Below are positions 1 to 5,726 of a stretch of DNA of 5,941 nt, in pieces. The notes under the pieces are model-generated. The model was not told the DNA's origin and did no database searches. It saw only the letters and a program-made list of their open reading frames with translations. The position numbers and the translations under genes are program-made. Each line of letters starts with the position of its first letter. Positions within the stretch are counted from its first letter, which is position 1. The stretch comes from Bacteroidota bacterium (GTDB lineage: Bacteria; Bacteroidota; Rhodothermia; Balneolales; HLUCCA01), in NCBI GenBank assembly GCA_003448835.1, contig DLXM01000029.1:1-5941 (forward strand), written 5' to 3'.

Positions 1-829
1 CCTCAATCTGGTGTGAATGTCCCTGCAGAACGGCTTTTACCCCGTGTCGTTCCAGAATTTCACGGAATTCACGATTATCACTGATTACCATGTGATTCAT
101 GGCCAACGCTTCAGGATCGCCGTTAATTTGACCAATATTACAAAATGCCGCAATATGAATTACAACAACTGTGGGCATGTCTTTGTTCGCACCTAAATCG
201 AATCGAAGCCAATTTAATTGCTCTTCACCTAGTTTAGCCGAATAACTAGGACCGGAAGGTGTATCCATTTCATGGATTGTATCCATAACAACAAAATGCC
301 AGCCATTATGGTTGAAACTATAATAATTGCCTGGCATTCCTGTAGCTTCAGTAATGAGCTTTTTGCCGATATCCGGATCATCGATGGCAACTTTTCTGCG
401 ACTCGATAATCCAAGTACATCGTGATTCCCGATGCAACCGTACCATGGCATATCTAATTTGTTTGAAGCATTTACAAAGAGGTCAATCATATCGATGAAA
501 TCCTCTTTCTCGTTGTAAAGTCCGTCAAACGCCATGTCTCCACCCATCAAAACAAGATCGGGTTTGGTTTCAAGGGCGTTAACTGAAGCGATACAGGCTG
601 CATAACCGATGTGTCCCTGGCGTTGGCGACGGACATGCATATCGGTTAAATGGGCAAAATAAAATGCGGTGTCTTCATCGCTGATTGTTGGTAAATTAAG
701 TCCGGTTTCAATAACACTGGCTTTTGCTGTGACCGATAATACACCGATTCCACCGGCACCAACTACGATTTTTTTAATGAAATCACGTCTGCTTTTTGAA
801 ACAGTGATTGGGGATACTTTTTCTTTCAT
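1..829 (-). CDS. Tat-exported calcineurin-like metallophosphoesterase (partial, C-terminus missing)
   Basis: This gene runs off the left edge; its N-terminal 276 codons are present. The protein starts with a twin-arginine signal: SRRDFIKK at residues 13-20, followed by a hydrophobic stretch (about 21-40), so it is probably folded in the cytoplasm and exported by Tat. All classical binuclear metallophosphoesterase motifs visible at this length are present: DMH (D63, H65), GGDMAFD (D98), GNHD (N135, H136), the isolated His of VVVIH (H225) and GHSH (H271, H273). The catalytic metal site therefore looks intact and the enzyme should hydrolyse a phosphoester in the periplasm. The substrate cannot be read from sequence; cyclic-nucleotide (CpdA/Icc-like) or other phosphodiesters are possible. 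The ATG at 829 is chosen because the Tat motif follows at the usual distance; no Shine-Dalgarno precedes it. It lies 115 bp downstream of the aldo/keto reductase gene on the same strand, with no convincing promoter or terminator between them. Confidence 0.9.
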   Translation of the reverse strand, partial: MKEKVSPITVSKSRRDFIKKIVVGAGGIGVLSVTAKASVIETGLNLPTISDEDTAFYFAHLTDMHVRRQRQGHIGYAACIASVNALETKPDLVLMGGDMAFDGLYNEKEDFIDMIDLFVNASNKLDMPWYGCIGNHDVLGLSSRRKVAIDDPDIGKKLITEATGMPGNYYSFNHNGWHFVVMDTIHEMDTPSGPSYSAKLGEEQLNWLRFDLGANKDMPTVVVIHIAAFCNIGQINGDPEALAMNHMVISDNREFREILERHGVKAVLQGHSHQIE

Positions 830-944
830 GACGCTATGTAGATGATTTAAAATATAACTATCGGTAAATACCCAAATCGCCACATAGATTCAACCCATAT
901 ATGAAATGTTTACACTTTTTTCACACACACAACTTTTATCAACA

Positions 945-1910
945 TCATGGGACTGACTCTCCACGTGCTGCCCCCAACAAGCGATACCAGTCTTCATGGG
1001 ATAATTCAATATCATCGACCATGGCTGAAGCTTTGATTCTATCTGGGTTAACTGTTCCGATAATAGGTTGTATTTGTGCTGGATGTCGGGTAAGCCAACC
1101 CAATATGATTGCTTCGACCGACGTACGGTAAGCTCCCGCCAGATCACTAATTAGTTGTATCAGAGCATCCGGTGCCCCACGACCACGAACAAAAAGCTTA
1201 CCAGCCGCAACCGGAGACCATGCTTGTAACATGATGTTATGTTTTCGGCAATAGTCTATAGTACCACTGGACCCGGAAATACCAACTGTACTTTGGTTAA
1301 ATAATATTCCTTCTTCGATGAGTGATCGGTGCAAAAGACTGATTTCAACCTGATTAATTACTAATGGTTGATCTACATAGTTTTTTAGCAAATCAATTTG
1401 TCCGGCATGGTGATTACTCACGCCAAACCATCTGACTTTTCCCGTTTTAAACAGGTGGTCAAATGCTCGGGCTACTACAGCGGGTTGGACCAAGGCATCC
1501 GGGCGATGGAGTAATAAAATATCTAAATGACTGGTGTTGAGACGTCGAAGTATACCTTCAACTGAATTAATGATGTGATCGTATGAAAAATCATAACGCG
1601 CAGGTGAGTGGGGTTGTGGATCACCGGCGAATCGAATACCACATTTTGACTGTAGAATAATTCGATTTCTAAGTCCGGGATCCTGTCGAAGTAACTCTCC
1701 AAAAACGAGTTCAGACTTTCCGCGAACATAAATATCTGCGTGGTCAAATAAGTTTATACCCTCATCCAAAGCAGCATTAATCGCATTATAAGCTGTGCTT
1801 CTTTCTGCATCGGTAATTTCAGGACTATTCCATTTACCACCGATATTCATGCACCCATATGCAAGTGTTGAGCTTTCTAAATCGGTTCCAGGTATTTTGA
1901 ATGATTTCAT
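945..1910 (-). CDS. Aldo/keto reductase, YdhF-like
   Basis: A complete 321-residue protein of the NAD(P)H-dependent aldo/keto reductase superfamily, a cytoplasmic TIM barrel that reduces carbonyl substrates. The catalytic tetrad is intact: D56 and Y61 in FDHADIY, K89 in QSKCGI and H135 in LLLHRPD. Cofactor-pocket residues are also recognisable: N166 in GVSN, Q187 in NQVEIS, W231 in WSPVAAGKLF and the PIIGTVNPDRI segment (282-292). The overall pattern, especially VDHADIY-like, SKCGI, HRPD, NQVEIS and a C-terminus ending in VP, resembles E. coli YdhF more than other AKRs; that comparison is from memory. There is no signal peptide. The start ATG lies 4 bp after the stop of the upstream serine hydrolase gene, so the two are almost certainly co-transcribed and perhaps translationally coupled. 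No Shine-Dalgarno is present. The physiological substrate is unknown, and the operon partner does not identify it. Confidence 0.93.
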   Translation of the reverse strand: MKSFKIPGTDLESSTLAYGCMNIGGKWNSPEITDAERSTAYNAINAALDEGINLFDHADIYVRGKSELVFGELLRQDPGLRNRIILQSKCGIRFAGDPQPHSPARYDFSYDHIINSVEGILRRLNTSHLDILLLHRPDALVQPAVVARAFDHLFKTGKVRWFGVSNHHAGQIDLLKNYVDQPLVINQVEISLLHRSLIEEGILFNQSTVGISGSSGTIDYCRKHNIMLQAWSPVAAGKLFVRGRGAPDALIQLISDLAGAYRTSVEAIILGWLTRHPAQIQPIIGTVNPDRIKASAMVDDIELSHEDWYRLLGAARGESVP

Positions 1911-1914
1911 AATT

Positions 1915-2691
1915 TTAAAGATCTAAGATTCTTTTGGTAGCTTCAGCAATTGCAAGGAGTCCATCATTATCGATGGACCAATTTTCCGTTGTCAATCCAT
2001 AACAAAACATTGATAATAGCCATTCACGTCCATCCGGAGCTTTAACATATCCAACATCGCCACGCACTTCTGTCACACGCCCTGTTTTTCCTTCATATGA
2101 CCATCCGTGGGGTAAAACACGGGGAATACTAACCTGATCGGTCTGTTTACTCAGCATTGATCGGATGTCATTTACTACAGATAGCGGAAGTTTGTTTGGG
2201 CGATAGATTTCACTTAGCAGCGTTAACATATCGGATGCTGAAGTTTGTCCTAACCCAAATACTTTTGAATCTTCAGTATTCGGGGAAAATGCTTTTCGAA
2301 ATAGCTTCGTGTCTGTTAAACCAAATGTTCGAATGAACTGATTTACATTATCTATTCCAACCACATCCATTACTAAATTTGTAGCAGTATTATCAGAAAT
2401 GGCCGTCATAAGATAACAAGCATCATGAAGTGTTAACTCATGGGGAGTATTTAAATGCTGAAGGACTCCCATTCCGCCCACTTTATCTGATTCTTTAAGT
2501 GTAATCTTAGTGTCCCACGATAGATAACCATCGTAGACACACATGGCGGCATGCATTAAAATGGGTAGTTTAATTGTACTTGCTGTAGCTACAAGGTCAT
2601 TTTCCCGATATTTCCAGGATGTTTCACTACCCAATTTAATGGCATGAATATGAAGATTTCCTTCATACTTGGATTCAATATCCGCAAACAT
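1915..2691 (-). CDS. Class A beta-lactamase-fold serine hydrolase, apparently cytoplasmic
   Basis: A 258-residue protein with the three active-site signatures of the class A penicillin-recognising fold: S38-T-I-K41 (SxxK nucleophile and base), S99-D-N101 and K202-T-G204. The spacing (61 and 103 residues) is close to that of class A beta-lactamases. Two things are odd. First, the omega-loop motif ExxxN, with the deacylating Glu166 of true class A enzymes, is not recognisable; the corresponding region reads FRKAFSPNTEDSKVFGLGQT (131-150). This fits the broader family of beta-lactamase-like serine hydrolases (PF13354/COG2367 type) rather than a proven resistance enzyme. Second, there is no signal peptide: the protein begins MFADIESKYEG and an in-frame TAA lies only three codons upstream (2698-2700), so no longer start exists. 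It is the first gene of a leftward unit with the aldo/keto reductase. The fold is confident; activity on beta-lactams is doubtful; the natural substrate is unknown. Confidence 0.88.
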   Translation of the reverse strand: MFADIESKYEGNLHIHAIKLGSETSWKYRENDLVATASTIKLPILMHAAMCVYDGYLSWDTKITLKESDKVGGMGVLQHLNTPHELTLHDACYLMTAISDNTATNLVMDVVGIDNVNQFIRTFGLTDTKLFRKAFSPNTEDSKVFGLGQTSASDMLTLLSEIYRPNKLPLSVVNDIRSMLSKQTDQVSIPRVLPHGWSYEGKTGRVTEVRGDVGYVKAPDGREWLLSMFCYGLTTENWSIDNDGLLAIAEATKRILDL

Positions 2692-2696
2692 AGCTA

Positions 2697-2727
2697 ATTA
2701 TAATTTACTGTCAGAACTAATACCCAA
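2697..2727 (-). promoter_or_regulatory. Possible leftward promoter with a near-leaderless transcript
   Basis: Read on the minus strand there is a perfect TATAAT hexamer (plus-strand 2697-2702) ending 5 nt before the ATG of the serine hydrolase gene. A TTGGGT lies 19 nt further upstream (plus-strand 2722-2727). If used, transcription would begin at or next to the start codon. The -35 match is weak, the spacing long and the region very AT-rich, so this is only a candidate. Confidence 0.25.
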
Positions 2728-2760
2728 TCTTTCATAGAATGATTCATTATTGATCAAGAT

Positions 2761-2778
2761 ATTGTTTTATAGAACAAT
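2761..2778. promoter_or_regulatory. 18-bp near-perfect palindrome, candidate operator
   Basis: ATTGTTTTATAGAACAAT is symmetric at 16 of 18 positions: 6-bp arms ATTGTT/AACAAT and a TATA core, with only the T/G pair at 2767/2772 breaking symmetry. It lies in the divergent intergenic region between the serine hydrolase and ChaN-like genes. It covers the proposed -33 element of the rightward promoter, a typical place for a dimeric repressor or activator site. No regulator gene is present in the window to pair with it. Confidence 0.35.
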
Positions 2779-2793
2779 GTTAAATTAGTTTTG
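2762..2793 (+). promoter_or_regulatory. Candidate Bacteroidota-type promoter for the ChaN-like gene
   Basis: TAGTTTTG at 2786-2793 matches the TAnnTTTG -7 consensus described for Bacteroidota. A TTG at 2762-2764, 21 nt upstream, fits the -33 element at an acceptable distance. Transcription would start near 2800, leaving a leader of about 30 nt before the ATG at 2832. The assignment depends on the host belonging to that lineage; in AT-rich DNA such matches also arise by chance. Confidence 0.35.
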
Positions 2794-2803
2794 AATATAT
2801 TCA
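2792..2803. repeat. 12-bp perfect palindrome TGAATATATTCA
   Basis: This perfect palindrome sits at the expected transcription start region of the ChaN-like gene, 13 bp downstream of the 18-bp palindrome. Its arms do not match those of the other palindrome. It could be a second operator, a weak 5' hairpin in the mRNA, or an accident of AT-rich sequence. Confidence 0.3.
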
Positions 2804-2831
2804 TGAAATTAAATCCTCTAAGTCTAACTAC

Positions 2832-3680
2832 ATGCTCTTACTTCTGATAACTATAGCAACACTATTACAAACAGCGGATAAGCCAGCATATGTTATTTAT
2901 AATAAATCCGGTGAAATTGTTAATTATTCAGAGGTTGTTGCAGCCTCAGCTGAGAAAGAAATTGTGTTTTTTGGTGAACTCCACAACAACCCAATTGCAC
3001 ATTGGTTACAGTTTGAATTGACTCGTGATCTTCATCAGCTTGACACATCCCGTACGGTCCGTCTTGGATTTGAAATGTTCGAAGCCGATCAACAAGTATT
3101 ATTAGATGAATATGCTGCAAATCAATTAACCACAGCAAATTTTGAACGAGAAACACGCTTATGGGATAATTATAAAACCGATTATAAACCATTGATTGAA
3201 TATGGCAAAGCAAATGGACTCAAATTGGTGGCTTCCAATATTCCACGTCGATATGCATCTATGGTTTACAGTAGAGGTATAGAATCGCTGGATAGTTTGT
3301 CCGCACTCACTAAATCCTGGATAGCACCATTGCCCATCGAAGTTGATCTTACTTTGCCGGGTTATGCTAAAATGATGGAAATGGCAATGGGACATGGGGG
3401 TGAAAATTTACCCAAATCCCAGGCGGTTAAAGACGCAACCATGGCATATTTTATCCTGCAATATCATAGACCCAATGATTTGTTTATCCATTACAATGGA
3501 AGTTACCATAGCGCAAATTATGAGGGAATTTTATGGTACATCCAGAAATATTCACCGAAAACATCTATGATTACTATTACCACAATTGAACAAAATGACC
3601 CGGAAAATGTGGAACTTTCGGTACTTGGTGAGGCGGATTTCACCATTGTTGTGAATGCAAATATGACTAAAACATATTAA
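2832..3680 (+). CDS. ChaN-family (haem-binding-like) exported protein
   Basis: A 282-residue protein resembling the ChaN / Cofac_haem_bdg family (PF04187). Characterised ChaN from Campylobacter is an iron-regulated outer-membrane lipoprotein that binds two cofacial haems as a dimer. Visible family motifs are FFGELHNNP (46-54, with G48, E49, H51), LGFEMFEADQQ (78-88), W111-x-x-Y114 and DYKPL (117-121), SNIPRR (135-140), KDATMAY (200-206) and NGSYHSANY (222-230), which holds tyrosines that could be axial haem ligands. The N-terminus MLLLLITIATLLQTA (1-15) is hydrophobic like a signal peptide, but it lacks a basic n-region and a lipobox cysteine, so a soluble periplasmic or anchored form is more likely than a lipoprotein. 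Start choice is uncertain: no Shine-Dalgarno is present and no upstream ATG/GTG/TTG lies in frame before the TAA at 2781-2783. Export and envelope location are inferred; haem binding is plausible from the family, and iron or haem transport is one possible role. Confidence 0.85.
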   Translation: MLLLLITIATLLQTADKPAYVIYNKSGEIVNYSEVVAASAEKEIVFFGELHNNPIAHWLQFELTRDLHQLDTSRTVRLGFEMFEADQQVLLDEYAANQLTTANFERETRLWDNYKTDYKPLIEYGKANGLKLVASNIPRRYASMVYSRGIESLDSLSALTKSWIAPLPIEVDLTLPGYAKMMEMAMGHGGENLPKSQAVKDATMAYFILQYHRPNDLFIHYNGSYHSANYEGILWYIQKYSPKTSMITITTIEQNDPENVELSVLGEADFTIVVNANMTKTY

Positions 3681-3685
3681 TCACG

Positions 3686-3708
3686 ATCCAATCCTGTACC
3701 TATTGGAT
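3686..3708. repeat. 7-bp inverted repeat in the gap after the ChaN-like gene
   Basis: ATCCAAT (3686-3692) and ATTGGAT (3702-3708) are perfect inverted arms around a 9-nt loop, starting six bases after the ChaN-like stop codon. No T-run follows, so this is not a standard intrinsic terminator. It could be an RNA 3' hairpin, a weak processing site, or an operator for the downstream two-gene unit. Confidence 0.35.
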
Positions 3709-3776
3709 GGATAGTTACCAGCGTTAAAATTTCTAAGTATTCGCAGAGTTAAAAGTCTGTTTAAATAGTGTTTATG

Positions 3777-5018
3777 ATGAAAAAATATATCCTGATCTTT
3801 GTAGTGGTTTTAACCGGAATTTCATGCTCTGTTCAGCATTCCGAATTCCCACTTAAAATTGAAGTCATTGAAAATCCATCCATTGAAGGGTCCAGGTATC
3901 CATTTATCCGGCAAGATGAAAGTTTGAATCCGGCTATGAGTTGGTTTACTCCAGTAGATGATGGTTATAAAATTGAATTTGCTCAATATCAGGATGGAAC
4001 GTGGTCATCTCCTGAAATCATCGTTGAATCGAGCTCGTTTTTTGTGAATTGGGCGGATTTTCCATCAATTGTTACTTTCGAAGGGAAACCGATAGCTGCT
4101 CATTGGTTGAAAAAAATTGAGGGTGGGACATATGCCTATAATGTGGAAGTCGCTTTTAGAAATGCTGATGGCAGCTGGAACGATCCGATAGTTCCTCATT
4201 CTGATGGTACTCCAACTGAGCATGGATTCGTATCAATTTTAGCGCTTGATCAAGATAGGGTATTTGCGGTATGGCTGGATGGTAGAAATATGAAGGGTAT
4301 GTCTCATGGTGAAATGAGTCAAAAAGCAGATTTGGTTGATCTTAGTACGGCAATGACATTAAGATCTGCAATTATTCATCGTGATGGTAGTGTTTCTGAT
4401 GAACATGAAATAGATAGCGCTGTTTGTGAATGTTGTCAGACTTCACTTACAAAAGCTAATAATCGTTTAATTGTGGTTTATCGAAATCGAACCGAACATG
4501 AAATCCGCGATGTTTACTATTCGGTTTATGATCTGGAATACGGTGAGTGGAATGAACCTCAGCCATTAGCAAATGATGGATGGGAAATAGGAGGGTGTCC
4601 GGTCAATGGACCACAAATTCATGCAAATGGTGATGAAGTCACAGCAGTTTGGTTTACGGGTGCTGATGATCTTTCCAGAAGTTTTATGGCCAGATCTGAT
4701 GACGGTGGGTTAACTTTTGGAGATGCACAACAAATAGATGGTGGTTCATCCATGGGAAGAGTTGGCGTACTCTCGACGTCAGATGGATCAACATGGATGA
4801 GTTGGGTAAGTACAGGAGAAAATCCGGCTAAAATTTATTTGCGAAAAGTAGGTGTTGATGGACTGATCGAGGATGCCATACAAGTTGCAGAAATTAATGC
4901 AAGTCGTGGTAGTGGATTTCCAAAAATGGCAGAAACTGAAAATGGAATTTTAATGGCATGGACATCACCAAATCCAACTTCAAAAATTAATTCTATATTG
5001 ATTCATGTAGATGAATGA
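3777..5018 (+). CDS. Beta-propeller-like lipoprotein with CxCC motif (sialidase/BNR-like fold, unknown function)
   Basis: A 413-residue protein with a lipoprotein signal: MKKYILIFVVVLTGISC, lipid-modified cysteine predicted at C17. The rest is beta-rich with repeated WxxP-type blade ends (DGTWSSPE 73-80, DGSWNDP 131-137, GEWNEPQ 256-262) and one good Asp-box SDDGGLTF (307-314). This suggests a BNR/sialidase-like propeller on the periplasmic side of a membrane. Apart from C17 only four cysteines occur: C217, C219 and C220 in VCECCQTS, and C274 in GGCPVNGP. Two clustered conserved-looking motifs in a secreted protein suggest a metal, cofactor or redox site. From memory the CECCQT...GCPVNGP signature recurs in uncharacterised proteins often labelled exo-alpha-sialidase, but no sialidase catalytic set is visible. 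GTG 3768 and ATG 3774 are alternative in-frame starts; ATG 3777 gives the most typical signal peptide. No Shine-Dalgarno. It lies 23 bp upstream of the next gene, so they form an operon. Confidence 0.85.
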   Translation: MKKYILIFVVVLTGISCSVQHSEFPLKIEVIENPSIEGSRYPFIRQDESLNPAMSWFTPVDDGYKIEFAQYQDGTWSSPEIIVESSSFFVNWADFPSIVTFEGKPIAAHWLKKIEGGTYAYNVEVAFRNADGSWNDPIVPHSDGTPTEHGFVSILALDQDRVFAVWLDGRNMKGMSHGEMSQKADLVDLSTAMTLRSAIIHRDGSVSDEHEIDSAVCECCQTSLTKANNRLIVVYRNRTEHEIRDVYYSVYDLEYGEWNEPQPLANDGWEIGGCPVNGPQIHANGDEVTAVWFTGADDLSRSFMARSDDGGLTFGDAQQIDGGSSMGRVGVLSTSDGSTWMSWVSTGENPAKIYLRKVGVDGLIEDAIQVAEINASRGSGFPKMAETENGILMAWTSPNPTSKINSILIHVDE

Positions 5019-5041
5019 TTAATAACAACTAAAGTGTATTT

Positions 5042-5668
5042 ATGAAAAAATTACTGGTATTAGTAGTACTGATTATTGTCGTTTTTGGAGTATGGTTATC
5101 ATTCTCCGGCGATAATTCTGAAGCAGTTGAAACAACTTCAGCTGAAATTGAACTTCAGCCTTATGAAAATTTTTACGCATCATTAGCTCAACATTGTGGG
5201 AATGCATATCAGGGTGGATTAACGACAGCTCCTCCGGGCGATGATATGATAACATTCGAGGATATTCTGGTTGTACACTTTCGGGAATGTGGAGACACTG
5301 TTCTGAATGCCCCGTTTCATATTCAAACAGTTGCTGATGGTAATTGGAATCGATCCAGAACCTGGATATTCACCAAACACGCTGATGGACTTGAGTTAAG
5401 ACACGACCATAGGAAACCAGACGGATCTGAAGATGAGGTTACGATGTATGGTGGACTTCAATATGGAGTCAATGAAGATGGAATGCAGATTTTTCAATCT
5501 GTCCCAAGAACCGAAGAAACAGGTATTTTCAGAGGATGGAGAATTGAAATCGATCCCGGTGTACGGTATACTTACGGAACTGTAAGAGGTGATGAATGGA
5601 GTTGGCGTATTGATTTTGATCTGACGAATCCAATTGATCTTCCACCTGCGCCATGGGGACACGAATAG
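5042..5668 (+). CDS. Membrane-anchored or exported conserved protein of unknown function (HDHR/DGSED family)
   Basis: A 208-residue protein beginning MKKLL followed by a strongly hydrophobic segment (4-21) and an acidic linker, so it is either a signal peptide or an N-terminal inner-membrane anchor with the domain outside the cytoplasm. I do not know a function. The domain looks beta-rich and carries distinct motifs: FYASLAQHCGNAYQG (44-58), VVHFRECGDTV (77-87), RSRTW (104-108), LRHDHR (119-124), DGSEDEV (127-133), MYGGLQYG (135-142), a Tyr-rich strand near 176-178 and a C-terminal PPAPWGHE. Similar sequences (FY..L...CG.AY.G, HDHR..DGSED, P.PPWG) occur as hypothetical secreted proteins in several Gram-negative groups, from memory. 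The only cysteines, C52 and C83, could form a disulfide. It starts 23 bp after the propeller lipoprotein gene in a very similar start context (AGTGTATTTATG versus AGTGTTTATG) and is the last gene before a terminator, so it is probably the functional partner of that lipoprotein. Confidence 0.87.
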   Translation: MKKLLVLVVLIIVVFGVWLSFSGDNSEAVETTSAEIELQPYENFYASLAQHCGNAYQGGLTTAPPGDDMITFEDILVVHFRECGDTVLNAPFHIQTVADGNWNRSRTWIFTKHADGLELRHDHRKPDGSEDEVTMYGGLQYGVNEDGMQIFQSVPRTEETGIFRGWRIEIDPGVRYTYGTVRGDEWSWRIDFDLTNPIDLPPAPWGHE

Positions 5669-5674
5669 AAATAC

Positions 5675-5709
5675 AAAAGGGAGAGTATTTTTAATACCCT
5701 CCCTTTTTT
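5675..5709 (+). terminator. Rho-independent terminator, possibly bidirectional
   Basis: The arms AAAAGGGAG-A-GTATT (5675-5689) and AATAC-C-CTCCCTTTT (5693-5707) pair with a single A/C mismatch around a TTT loop. A run of six T (5704-5709) follows. It lies 6 bp after the stop of the plus-strand unit. On the minus strand the hairpin is followed by TTTTGTATTT, so it may also end transcription of the converging RND gene. Confidence 0.88.
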
Positions 5710-5726
5710 GATTACAATATTAGACT

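Noticed and set aside
920..932. Short CA dinucleotide run (TCACACACACAAC) as a repeat locus
   Set aside because: It has only about four to five units, next to a T-run in intergenic DNA; too short to call a microsatellite of interest.
830..944. Promoter for the metallophosphoesterase gene
   Set aside because: On the minus strand a TTGAAT and TATTTA pair is spaced by 17 nt, but TATTTA matches the -10 consensus at only three positions. Nothing better was found, so it is not annotated.
890..1147. Open frames on both strands at 890-1147 (minus) and 901-1131 (plus)
   Set aside because: Both overlap the 3' part of the aldo/keto reductase, whose catalytic motifs fix the true frame. Their translations are low in recognisable motifs and look like antisense or out-of-frame shadows.
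1915..2691. Antibiotic-resistance beta-lactamase
   Set aside because: The SxxK, SDN and KTG motifs are there, but the Glu166 motif and a secretion signal are missing, so a resistance call is not supported.
2920..3395. Minus-strand open frames within the ChaN-like gene
   Set aside because: They lie antisense to a well-supported family member and have atypical composition (many His/Gln/Ile/Phe) with no motif.
3777..5018. Functional exo-alpha-sialidase
   Set aside because: Only one good Asp-box and propeller-like repeats are visible. The RIP motif, arginine triad and catalytic Tyr/Glu arrangement of sialidases are not recognisable, and the CxCC motif is foreign to them.
5073..5662. Minus-strand open frames at 5073-5255 and 5396-5662
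   Set aside because: They are antisense to the HDHR/DGSED gene and have no domain features or plausible signal.
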